Of a DNA stretch of 21,538 nt, positions 1 through 7,309 are shown in pieces (positions within the stretch are counted from its first letter, which is position 1; the number at the start of each line of letters is the position of its first letter). The notes under the pieces are model-generated. The model was given only the letters and a program-made list of their open reading frames with translations. It did not search any database and was not told where the DNA came from. The stretch is from Fidelibacterota bacterium (lineage in GTDB: Bacteria > Fidelibacterota > UBA2242 > JAFGTP01): positions 1-21,538 of the forward strand of contig JAOZSG010000003.1 of the NCBI GenBank assembly GCA_029939785.1, given 5' to 3'. Both the position numbers and the translations under genes were made by a program.

Positions 1-161
1 ATAATAATTTTTTAGATTTTATGTTAATACATTAACTGAAATTTTGCAAAGAAAAATTTTATCATAAATCGGGAAATATTTTCCTTTATGATGAATTTAG
101 AGAAAGAGAAAAACATGTAATGATAGATTCGTAAAAAGTTAATTTTTTTCATTTTTCGGGA

Positions 162-200
162 ACTCTGTCATCTTGAGCCCGTCGAAAGGTGATTTCGAAG
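162..200 (-). repeat. Dispersed 'cttcga...gggctcag-gatgacagagt' repeat, left copy
   Basis: Read on the minus strand this reads cttcga, then about 6 variable bases, then ttcgacgggctcaagatgac and agagt. It matches the copy at 21393-21429 almost base for base apart from a small indel near the start, and the diverged copy at 21469-21505. The same 'CCCTTCGAC..GCTCAGG.TGACA' motif is a familiar intergenic dispersed repeat in many environmental bacterial genomes; that is recollection, not a search. No coding potential. Confidence 0.7.
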
Positions 201-377
201 CGACAATGCTTCCAACTTTCAAACTACTTCTGAGTAACTTACTTATAGATATCGGGATTTATATTGCACTAAATGTTTTTGGCAGAATAATTAATAGCAG
301 AATAATTTTTATTTTTGATATTTATTCATGCATGACAACTTCGTAGAAAAAGAAAAATTTTAACGACAGTCGAAAGC

Positions 378-666
378 CCAATGTCATTAAGTTAAGGAAT
401 TTTGTAATGTACATTAGATTTTTTAACATTTGTATATCTAAATGGAGATTTGAATTGCCACGCCTTTTAAGGCGTGGAGTCTGAACTCTCCCTAAAAAAA
501 TTGGGTTTTAACCCTGAGTGATAAAAAAACAGCCATATCACTCGGGGTTAAAACCCCTCTGGATTATTGATGTTTTTTAGTCCACGGGATGAATCCCGTG
601 GCAATTCAATTAATTATTTGAGAATTCTTTTTTTGATTATATACTTTCTTAACTTAATGACATTGG
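378..666. mobile_element. Probable MITE: 19-bp terminal inverted repeats with 8-bp target duplication
   Basis: The left end 378-396 reads ccaatgtcattaagttaag and the right end 648-666 is its exact reverse complement. Immediately outside both ends the same 8 bases, tcgaaagc, occur in direct orientation (370-377 and 667-674; a ninth base c also matches). Perfect terminal inverted repeats flanked by a short direct repeat are the hallmark of a DNA transposon insertion. The 289-bp body is too short for a transposase and contains no ORF, so this would be a non-autonomous element mobilised in trans. It carries the hairpin module at 450-609. Similar end sequences recur at 7138-7152 and 7212-7225, suggesting a genome-wide family. 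I cannot name the parent IS family. Confidence 0.7.
450..609. repeat. Triple-hairpin REP-like palindromic module
   Basis: A 12-bp perfect inverted repeat bounds the module: ttgaattgccac at 450-461 and gtggcaattcaa at 598-609. Inside are three stem-loops in a row. The first is a 9-bp stem with a 2-base loop (458-477, ccacgcctt/aaggcgtgg). The second is a 20-bp stem with one G.T-type mismatch and a 14-base loop (503-522 with 537-556). The third is an 8-bp stem with loop tgaa (582-589 with 594-601, ccacggga/tcccgtgg). Such GC-rich palindromes in AT-rich intergenic DNA resemble REP/BIME elements mobilised by RAYT (IS200-like Y1) transposases. No transposase is in the window, so that link is inference. 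Confidence 0.65.
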
Positions 667-682
667 TCGAAAGCCTGGTTTA

Positions 683-705
683 GCAACAAAGGACGTAGAG
701 GACGT
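683..705 (+). repeat. Degenerate 'ggacgcagaggac' dispersed repeat remnant
   Basis: The stretch caacaaaggacgtagaggac resembles a decayed copy of the common dispersed repeat 'accgcaaaggacgcagaggacgc'. A better copy, on the opposite strand, lies inside the coding region at 17729-17764. It lies just outside the right end of the MITE. Short and degenerate, so moderate confidence only. Confidence 0.35.
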
Positions 706-1145
706 TATAAATCCGATCGAAGATCCGGTTAACTGACACAGAGATAATTTATTGTATTTTAGAACTATAGTCTCTGTATTGAAAAATACTTTTTTATGAT
801 TTTATCTTATATAATTTATTATTATTCTGTCTCATAATTATTCTGCCTGGTTTGCCCCTAAATTAGTTACTTAGAGATGTTAGGATGTAAATCGCACTGA
901 AATCGCTTTTTACGAGATTATCAGGTTAGATTTTATTTGAATAATTGAGCATTTGAAGTATTACGTTCGAGAAGAATATAAAGTATTTAGAGTTCCATTA
1001 ATGTTTTACGGGCATTGTTTTTGCAAATATAAAAAACTTGTGTTGATTACTAATAGTTAATTTAAAATCCAATATATTATGAATAAATAATTATAGATGA
1101 AAATTAAAATGTTTATTAATCTTATTAAATAGATGGAATACTGTT

Positions 1146-2510
1146 TTGATACATGACAAAAGAAAAATTCTATTTCCATTATTATTGGCCTTTGGTGTAA
1201 TAATTTTTGGCATTTCTGGTTATATGTTAATATGTGATTATAATTTTATAGATGCATTTTATATGACAATAATTACAATCAGTACTGTTGGATATAGTGA
1301 AGTCGATGCTTTGACAACACCAGGTCGATTATTTACTATAATATTAATTTTAGGTGGATTTGCAACAATCACTTATGCAGCAAGTACAATTGCATCTTAT
1401 TTGGTTGAAAATGTTTTGAATAGTTTTACAGGGAATAAAAAAATGCAAAAAAAAATAAATAATCTAAAAAATCATTACATTATCTGTGGTTGTGGAAGAG
1501 TAGGGCTGGCGGCAATAAAAATATTTGAAAAAGCTAAGGTTAAATTTGTCATACTGGAGCCTAATGATGAAATAACAATGAAGATGAAAGAAAATGGTTA
1601 TCTCGTAATTACCGGTAATGCTACACATGAAGAAATGTTATTAAAAGGAAATATAAAAAATGCGATTGGGCTTATTTCTTTAGCAGGAACAGATCCGGAT
1701 AATTTATTCATCACCTTAACAGCCAGAGAGTTAAACCCTACTTTACATATTATTTCTCGGGCAGCAGATCCGGGTACAGAGAAAAAATTATTAAGAGCCG
1801 GAGCAAATAAGGTAATATTACCACTTGCAACAGCCGGAGGACAAATAGCAAATGATATGTTAATTGCCACCGGGAAAGGGAATTCAGATCTGACATCTTC
1901 ATTACTTCAATATGCCTCACCTCAATGGATAAAAGTGAAGGAAGGGTCGAGTATGGTCAATTCTACAATCGGCTTTGTATCTGAAGAAATGCAGATGAGT
2001 ATAATTGGAGTCAGAACAGAGGGGAAGGATTATATTTTTCCGGATAAGGAAAAGATACTCAAAGCAGATGATAAGTTACTGGTAGTAGAAACAGAAGACT
2101 TTAAGAAGACGGAAAAAGCAGAAGATAAGAGAATGAAAAATGTATTAATTGTTGATGATAATCCGGTAATTGTACATCTTTTTTCAAGATTATTAGCTAT
2201 GAACGGATTAAATCCAACTATAGCTACTGATGGAAAAATGGCTTTGGAAAAAATAAAAAAAGATAAACCTGATGCAGCAGTACTGGATTTTATGCTACCA
2301 ATTATGTCGGGTATTGAAATATGTAAAAAAGTAAAAGATGAAAAAATAAGTCCCAAAACCAAATTAATTGTATATACCGGAGATGATAGTGAAGAAACAC
2401 GTCAAAAAGCTTTTGAAGCCGGTGCGGATGATTTTTTGTTAAAAACTTCAGACTCCGGAGCACTTGTGGCTGCTGTAGTTAAATCCCTTGCGAAAGATAA
2501 AAAGGAGTAA
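1146..2510 (+). CDS. 2TM potassium channel with RCK domain fused to a response-regulator receiver domain
   Basis: The 454-residue protein has TM1 at about 8-30, a pore helix and selectivity filter TVGYS (47-51), and TM2 at about 62-87. A TrkA-N/RCK domain follows (110-235) with the nucleotide-binding GCGRVG loop (115-120) and acidic E138, then a TrkA-C domain (about 255-318). Residues 330-450 form a complete CheY-like receiver domain with acidic pair D337/D338, phospho-acceptor D381, T411 and K433. Channel plus RCK is a standard ligand-gated K+ channel at the inner membrane; adding a receiver domain at the C-terminus implies gating by phosphorylation, which is inference. No histidine kinase is adjacent. 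The start is TTG at 1146, with purine-rich agatgga about 8 bases upstream; no ATG lies in frame between it and the stop at 1098. Its stop is embedded in the ribosome-binding site of the next gene. Confidence 0.88.
   Translation: MIHDKRKILFPLLLAFGVIIFGISGYMLICDYNFIDAFYMTIITISTVGYSEVDALTTPGRLFTIILILGGFATITYAASTIASYLVENVLNSFTGNKKMQKKINNLKNHYIICGCGRVGLAAIKIFEKAKVKFVILEPNDEITMKMKENGYLVITGNATHEEMLLKGNIKNAIGLISLAGTDPDNLFITLTARELNPTLHIISRAADPGTEKKLLRAGANKVILPLATAGGQIANDMLIATGKGNSDLTSSLLQYASPQWIKVKEGSSMVNSTIGFVSEEMQMSIIGVRTEGKDYIFPDKEKILKADDKLLVVETEDFKKTEKAEDKRMKNVLIVDDNPVIVHLFSRLLAMNGLNPTIATDGKMALEKIKKDKPDAAVLDFMLPIMSGIEICKKVKDEKISPKTKLIVYTGDDSEETRQKAFEAGADDFLLKTSDSGALVAAVVKSLAKDKKE
2501..2506 (+). 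promoter_or_regulatory. Shine-Dalgarno at the channel/ATPase junction
   Basis: The stretch aaggag (2501-2506) sits in the last codons of the channel gene and ends 10 bases before the ATG at 2517. It is one of the clearest ribosome-binding sites in the window and supports translational coupling of the ATPase gene to the channel gene. Confidence 0.6.
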
Positions 2511-2516
2511 TACTGC

Positions 2517-3821
2517 ATGAAGTTTTTTGGAAGAAAAGATGAAATTGACAAACTTACTGATATATATAATTATGTAGATAATAATCACACACAAATTTCT
2601 TTGATAACCGGAATAGAAGGTATTGGTAAAACGTCATTAGTCCTGGAAGCGACAAAGGAAATCAAAACTTGTTATATAAAAATTTCAAAAAAGGAAGAAG
2701 TATTAATCTGTGAGGAATTTCTCGCTATTATAGAAGAAACTTTTAAAATTCCGGTTGTAAGTAATTTTAAATCCTTTGATGAATTATTTTCTATGCTTAT
2801 TGCAATTTCAAAAAAAAGAAATATTAATGTAATAATTGATGAATTTCATTTATTAAATGTTATTCATCCGGGCATACTTGAAAAAATATCTTCAATGATT
2901 TTAAAAGATAAAAAAAAGACAAAGTTAAATTTGATGTTAATTAGTTCCTCTTTTAAAGAAATGAAAATAATTCAAAAACAATCCTTTAAAAAAATTGATA
3001 ATTATTTTCATTTAGTTCCTTTTACAATTGAGGAATTATCCAAAATTTTACAGAGATATAAAAATTATTCAGCAGATAATTTGCTGCATTATTATTTGTT
3101 TACAGGTGGAGTCCCTAAATATATTTCAATCTTTATTGACAATAAAATACTAAATGCACCAGATATGTTATCATATATATTAATCCAAAACTCGCCATTT
3201 TTAGAAGAAGGGTTGAACCGATTAATTAAAATCTTTGGTCGGGATCATGGTACATATTTTAGTATATTACAAATGGCAGCGGTTGGCACAAATACAAGAT
3301 CAAAAATGGAATCAAAGTTCGGCAAAAATATTGGTGGTTACCTCAAGCGTTTAGAAAATGATTATGATTTAATTAGAAAAGAAATTCCAGTTAATGCACC
3401 TGTCAATGCGAGACGACAACAGATAATTATAAAAGATCAATTTTTAAGATTCTGGTTTCGATTTATCAATAGAAATTATTCTGCAATTGAGTCAGGTGAT
3501 TTTTCATATTTTCAATCAATACAAAAAGACTTTACTCATTTTAAAGAAGAAACTTTAAAAGATATGTTCATTGAACTTTACAAAGTAAAAAGTGATTCCA
3601 TTATTGGTAGATATTGGGAAAGAAAAGATGGACATCACCTGGATTTGGTCATTTTGAACAAGAAAAAGAAAAAAATGACAATTGCTGAAATTAAATTAAA
3701 AGGAAATCGGATCAATCTGGATCATTTACAGCGAAGAGCAGAAAATATGACATCACATTTTGAAGGATATAACTTTTCCTTTCTTCCAATTACTTTAAAT
3801 GATTTAGATAATATGATCTAA
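2517..3821 (+). CDS. AAA ATPase with C-terminal PD-(D/E)XK-like domain (archaeal-type ATPase/DUF234 family)
   Basis: The 434-residue protein begins with the FFGRKDEIDKL box typical of this ATPase family. Walker A is GIEGIGKT (32-39) and Walker B NVIIDEF (104-110), both intact. A helical lid and winged-helix region follows (about 170-300), then the C-terminal domain with the family hallmark IKDQFLRFWFRFI (305-317). Near the end, D376 in LDLVIL and E391-I-K393 in IAEIKLK match the D...(E)xK metal site of PD-(D/E)XK nucleases. The family is widespread in archaea and scattered in bacteria, and its function is unknown. The ATG lies 6 bases after the channel stop, so the two are probably co-expressed. 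The last 18 bases overlap the 3' end of lpxK on the other strand. No signal peptide; cytoplasmic. Confidence 0.85.
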   Translation: MKFFGRKDEIDKLTDIYNYVDNNHTQISLITGIEGIGKTSLVLEATKEIKTCYIKISKKEEVLICEEFLAIIEETFKIPVVSNFKSFDELFSMLIAISKKRNINVIIDEFHLLNVIHPGILEKISSMILKDKKKTKLNLMLISSSFKEMKIIQKQSFKKIDNYFHLVPFTIEELSKILQRYKNYSADNLLHYYLFTGGVPKYISIFIDNKILNAPDMLSYILIQNSPFLEEGLNRLIKIFGRDHGTYFSILQMAAVGTNTRSKMESKFGKNIGGYLKRLENDYDLIRKEIPVNAPVNARRQQIIIKDQFLRFWFRFINRNYSAIESGDFSYFQSIQKDFTHFKEETLKDMFIELYKVKSDSIIGRYWERKDGHHLDLVILNKKKKKMTIAEIKLKGNRINLDHLQRRAENMTSHFEGYNFSFLPITLNDLDNMI

Positions 3822-4820
3822 GTCAAGTCCCGACAAATCCATAGATATAGAAATCAATAATAATTTTGTGATAGGTTTTGTAGATACCGGAAAATTTGCA
3901 AAATCTTTCTCTGTTGTAATAATGTAATCACATTTTGATTCAACACTTTGTTTTTGAATTTGTTGTATATGATTTTCAGTATATTTAAAATGATCAGGGA
4001 ATTTTGATGTTATTAATTTTTGGGGATTAAGAGTTTTTATAGTATCAAAAAATTGCCCATGATTACCCAATCCACAAAAAGCATAAACTGATTTATTATT
4101 TATTTTATCCGGTTCAATCATTTGTTTTGAATAAGGATTTAATAGTTGATCTATTATTGTCGGTGCAGTAAATATTTGTAATTTCTTTTTTTTGAAAAAT
4201 TTTTCGATATGTTCAGGTGGTGAATCTGTTCGTGTTATTACTATAAATGATGCACGATTTAATCCTTTGAAAGATTCTCGTAATCTACCTGTTGGAATTA
4301 CTGATTCTTTGTTTGGATCAGCATAGGAATCCCAAAGTAATATATTAACATCACGTGCCAATTTGCGATGTTGAAATCCATCATCTACAAGTATGATATT
4401 ACATTCATATTTATTAGTTGCCGTTTTTCCTGCAGAAATTCTGTTTTTATCCGCAATGATATTAATTCCGGATGTTTTTTGTGCCATGAGATAAGGCTCG
4501 TCGCCACAAATTTCTGCTGAATATTCAGGACCTTTCCCAATTGAAACCACTATCTGACCTTTACTTTTTCGTTTATAACCGCGAGTAATTATTCCCACTT
4601 TATATCCATTTTTTTGAAGCATCTTTGCCAGCGAAATTGTAAATGGTGTTTTACCAGTCCCACCTGCTGTAATATTACCTATGGAAATTACCGGGACTGA
4701 TAATTTTTCTGATTTAAATATTTGTTTGTCATATAACAGGTTTCGCGTAAAAATAATAGTGTTATAAATTATTGAAATTGGGAGTAATAATATGTCAGAA
4801 ATAATTTGTAGAAATTTCAC
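3804..4820 (-). CDS. lpxK: Tetraacyldisaccharide 4'-kinase (lipid A 4'-kinase)
   Basis: LpxK phosphorylates the 4' position of the lipid A disaccharide at the inner face of the cytoplasmic membrane. The 338 residues match the family length. A hydrophobic N-terminal membrane anchor (about 7-25) is followed by the LpxK P-loop SIGNITAGGTGKTP (46-59), which is longer than a classic Walker A. Then come GDEPYL (106-111) and DDGFQHRKL (146-154), all diagnostic. The start is GTG; its GTGA overlaps the TGA of lpxB by 4 bases, so translation is coupled. No strong Shine-Dalgarno precedes it. Its 3' end overlaps the convergent ATPase gene by 18 bases. Confidence 0.95.
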   Translation of the reverse strand: MKFLQIISDILLLPISIIYNTIIFTRNLLYDKQIFKSEKLSVPVISIGNITAGGTGKTPFTISLAKMLQKNGYKVGIITRGYKRKSKGQIVVSIGKGPEYSAEICGDEPYLMAQKTSGINIIADKNRISAGKTATNKYECNIILVDDGFQHRKLARDVNILLWDSYADPNKESVIPTGRLRESFKGLNRASFIVITRTDSPPEHIEKFFKKKKLQIFTAPTIIDQLLNPYSKQMIEPDKINNKSVYAFCGLGNHGQFFDTIKTLNPQKLITSKFPDHFKYTENHIQQIQKQSVESKCDYIITTEKDFANFPVSTKPITKLLLISISMDLSGLDLDHII

Positions 4821-5950
4821 TTTGAATTACTTTCGAGTGCTAATTCATCAATAATAATTTTTGATACATTTTTTGATGCTCCGGAAGATCCTAATTTTTT
4901 CTTGATGTAATGGAGAAATTTACGAACTTTTTTATCATAATCCGGATTGGATAGAATTTTTTCAGCTTCTTTGAAAATGTTTTCGGGTGTAGCATCATTT
5001 TGTAATAATTCTTTAATTCCCTCTTGATTACCAATTAAATTTGCTAGTGAAATATATGAAATATTCACTAGTTTTTTCCCTAACCAGAAAGTAAACGGTG
5101 AGGTGATATAAATAACAACCATTGGAGTTTCGTGAATTGTTGCCTCAAGACTTGCTGTTCCGGAAGCCATGACAAGAAATTTGGATTTCTTCATCAGTTC
5201 ATCATTTTTTCCTTTAATCCATTTAATCCATTTGTAAGGATATTTTGATTGATAACTACTAAAATCAATATCAGGAGCCATGGCAACAGCAACTTTGATC
5301 TCAGGATGAGATTGATGAATCAATTCAGATGAATGAATCATAATATCCAGATGTTTTTCTATTTCCTGATCTCTACTTCCCGGAAAAAGGGATATAATCT
5401 TATCTGTTTCAGAAAAGGGAATTTCATCCTGTTTTGGAATTTCTTTATCCATAAGTGGATGACCAATATAAGTTGCATTAACATTATAATCCTTGTACCA
5501 ATCTTCTTCAAATGGTAAAATACATAACATTTTTTTTACATATTTTCGTATAGTTTTTACTCTTGATTTATGCCATGCCCATACAGTAGGACTGATGTAA
5601 TAAATGCATGGAATTCCCATTTTTGAAGCAGCTTTTGCAAGTCGCAGATTAAATCCGGGATAATCTACAAGCAATATCAGATCAGGTTTTGTTTGTTTGA
5701 GATGTTTGATTGTATTATTCCAAATTTTTTTAATGAATGGTAAATGTTTTATTACTTCTATAAATCCCATAAACGATGTGTCACGAATATGGTAAATCAG
5801 TTCGGCACCCTGATCTGCCATATAATCACCACCAATTGCAGTGATATGTAAATCGGGTAATTGGACTTTGAGATGTTTAATGACTTTTCCGGCATGAATA
5901 TCACCGGAAAGTTCTCCTGCTGAAATAAACATTTTATAAGGTCTGTTCAA
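4817..5950 (-). CDS. lpxB: Lipid-A-disaccharide synthase
   Basis: LpxB (GT19) condenses UDP-diacylglucosamine with lipid X to form the lipid A disaccharide. The 377-residue protein shows SAGELSGDIHAGK (10-22), VDYPGFN (95-101), YYISPTVWAWHKSR (117-130), IGHPL (162-166), LFPGSRDQEI (188-197) and SGTASLEA (263-270), in family order. Only the C-terminal 'SYISLANLIGNQEGIKELLQ' block (298-317) departs from the common GLPNIIA-type wording. The chosen start is TTG at 5950, preceded by taaggaat on the minus strand at good spacing. An ATG seven codons in (5932-5930) has no ribosome-binding site and would leave only three residues before the SAGE motif. It sits between the oxidoreductase gene upstream and lpxK downstream. 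Confidence 0.94.
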   Translation of the reverse strand: MNRPYKMFISAGELSGDIHAGKVIKHLKVQLPDLHITAIGGDYMADQGAELIYHIRDTSFMGFIEVIKHLPFIKKIWNNTIKHLKQTKPDLILLVDYPGFNLRLAKAASKMGIPCIYYISPTVWAWHKSRVKTIRKYVKKMLCILPFEEDWYKDYNVNATYIGHPLMDKEIPKQDEIPFSETDKIISLFPGSRDQEIEKHLDIMIHSSELIHQSHPEIKVAVAMAPDIDFSSYQSKYPYKWIKWIKGKNDELMKKSKFLVMASGTASLEATIHETPMVVIYITSPFTFWLGKKLVNISYISLANLIGNQEGIKELLQNDATPENIFKEAEKILSNPDYDKKVRKFLHYIKKKLGSSGASKNVSKIIIDELALESNSK

Positions 5951-5984
5951 TTTATATTCCTTACTGATATGAAATGAAGAATAA

Positions 5985-6974
5985 TTATATTTTCATAAGA
6001 TTTTGTTTGATTTGTTCTTCAATTTGCAATGCAAGTTGAAGTGCTTTTAAACCATCTCTTCCGTTGACTGACGGCTCGGTTTTAGTTGCAATAGAATTTG
6101 CAAAAGAGCGTAATTCTTCAAGCATAGCGTTTGTGTTTTTACTTTCATTTTTGCTGTAATAAATATTTTTTTCCTGTGTTTCACCAATATGAAGTGATGC
6201 GATAGATTTTGGTTCATTTTTAAATATATTAGGATTATTCTTAATAGAAAATATTTCTGTTTCTTTCTTTAAAAAGTCAATATTTACATAGGTGTCTTTT
6301 TGAAAAATTCGAATTTTTCTTATTTGTTTATCTGAAACTCTGCTGGCAGTAATATTTGCAACACATCCATTTTTGAATTTAATCCGTACATTGGCAATAT
6401 CAATAGTATCTGTTAAAACAGGAGTTCCGGAAGTATCAATACTTTCAATTGGTGAATCTACAAGTGTCAAAATTATATCAAGATCATGAATCATAAGATC
6501 AAGAATTATTGAAACGTCAATACCACGGGGATTAAAGGGTGATATACGATGACATTCTATGAATAATGGCTCAAGAATAAGATGTTCAATACTTTCTAAT
6601 GCCGGATTAAAACGCTCTATATGACCAACCTGTATGAATCGATTTGTTTCTTTTGCTAATTTTAATATTTCATCTGCCTGTGAAAGAGTATGCATAAATG
6701 GCTTTTCGCAAAAAATATGTAAACCATGTAACAGAGCAGTTTTGGCAATTTCATAATGAGTAATTGTGGGAGTAACTATTGAAACAGCCTCGCAATTTTT
6801 TAGTAGTTTTTCAATATTATCAAAACTGTCAACATCATATTGTTCTGATATTTGTTGAGATCTTTTTGAGTCAATATCAAAAAAACCAATTAAATCAACT
6901 GTTTCCAAATTTTTAAGATTATTTATGTGAAATTTTCCAAGATGTCCAGCACCAATAACACCAATTTTTGTCAT
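5985..6974 (-). CDS. Gfo/Idh/MocA-family NAD(P)-dependent sugar oxidoreductase, lipid A-associated (GnnA-like candidate)
   Basis: The 329-residue protein has an N-terminal Rossmann fold with GAGHLG (8-13), the family CEKP motif with catalytic-type Lys (E90-K91-P92), GHIERFNP (117-124) and DLMIHDLDI (159-167) with the conserved H163-D164 pair. It is the first gene of the lpxB-lpxK operon, 34 bases before lpxB, with a good Shine-Dalgarno (ggag). In Leptospira and Acidithiobacillus, GnnA, a member of this family, oxidises UDP-GlcNAc at C3 so that GnnB can aminate it, giving lipid A with amide-linked acyl chains. Position here fits that role, but no gnnB aminotransferase is visible, so the substrate assignment is inference. 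The family assignment itself is firm. Confidence 0.9.
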   Translation of the reverse strand: MTKIGVIGAGHLGKFHINNLKNLETVDLIGFFDIDSKRSQQISEQYDVDSFDNIEKLLKNCEAVSIVTPTITHYEIAKTALLHGLHIFCEKPFMHTLSQADEILKLAKETNRFIQVGHIERFNPALESIEHLILEPLFIECHRISPFNPRGIDVSIILDLMIHDLDIILTLVDSPIESIDTSGTPVLTDTIDIANVRIKFKNGCVANITASRVSDKQIRKIRIFQKDTYVNIDFLKKETEIFSIKNNPNIFKNEPKSIASLHIGETQEKNIYYSKNESKNTNAMLEELRSFANSIATKTEPSVNGRDGLKALQLALQIEEQIKQNLMKI

Positions 6975-7072
6975 ATTTTACTCCATTTAGTAATATGAAT
7001 TTGTCGTGTAAGTTATCACATAAAAATGAAAATGAAAAAAATATATTTTATCTCTTTTTTATTTCTATGGAG

Positions 7073-7093
7073 TAAATCGACCATGTCGATTTA
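7073..7093. promoter_or_regulatory. Perfect palindrome in divergent promoter region (candidate operator or hairpin)
   Basis: The arms taaatcgac (7073-7081) and gtcgattta (7085-7093) are exact reverse complements separated by cat. It lies about 100 bases upstream of the oxidoreductase start and 217 bases upstream of the nucleotidase start. No run of T follows on either strand, so it is not a typical intrinsic terminator. A dimeric regulator site is possible; there is no regulator gene in the window to pair with it. Confidence 0.35.
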
Positions 7094-7137
7094 GTTAAAC
7101 TTGTCTATAATTTTTAAATATCAAGTCAGGATGTCTA

Positions 7138-7225
7138 AACTTAATGACATTGTTATGAATGATTATATTAAGTAAAACAATACTGCATATTAACAAATAA
7201 ATGAAATGCCGATGACATTAAGTTA
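7138..7225. repeat. Pair of outward-facing MITE-end-like sequences
   Basis: The stretch aacttaatgacattg (7138-7152) equals 15 bases of the right end of the MITE at 648-666. The stretch atgacattaagtta (7212-7225) matches its left end with one internal change. Their orientation is opposite to that in the intact element (right end first, then left end), so they look like ends of two neighbouring decayed elements, or a rearrangement, rather than one insertion. Confidence 0.45.
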
Positions 7226-7309
7226 CAACCTTTGTTTTTTAACAATATTTTAATAAATTATCTGTCTTCTTTTTTGAAGGATATTTTAAATAAAATTTTA
7301 AGGAATTAT

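Larger units (their letters stand above)
1..1145. other. Gene-free repeat-rich intergenic region
   Basis: No ORF with coding character is visible on either strand. The stretch contains an inverted copy of the cttcga...gatgacagagt dispersed repeat (162-200), a probable MITE (378-666) containing a triple hairpin module (450-609), a degenerate 'ggacgtagaggac' repeat (683-705), and diverged repeat pairs on both sides of the MITE (233-270 direct with 863-906; 281-307 inverted with 819-847). Positions 907-1145 hold nothing I can identify except, presumably, the promoter of the channel gene at 1146. I saw no tRNA or rRNA signature. Confidence 0.7.
6975..7309. other. Divergent intergenic region
   Basis: The 335 bases between the oxidoreductase operon (minus) and the nucleotidase gene (plus) should contain both promoters, but I cannot identify a convincing -35/-10 pair. 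Visible structure: a perfect 9-bp palindrome (7073-7093), a 10-bp inverted pair tttactccat/atggagtaaa (6977-6986 and 7067-7076), and MITE-end-like sequences at 7138-7152 and 7212-7225. A TTG-initiated extension of the nucleotidase ORF reaches back to 7232 but looks untranslated. Confidence 0.6.

Noticed and set aside
450..609. CRISPR-like array
   Set aside because: The palindromes differ from each other and are not separated by regular spacers; the structure is nested, not tandem.
3804..3821. 18-bp 3' overlap of the ATPase gene and lpxK as regulatory antisense
   Set aside because: Short convergent overlaps are common in compact genomes and nothing else supports regulation.
7232..7309. N-terminal extension of the nucleotidase from a TTG at 7232
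   Set aside because: No ribosome-binding site, and it would place 26 residues before a normal signal peptide; ATG 7310 has aagga at proper spacing.
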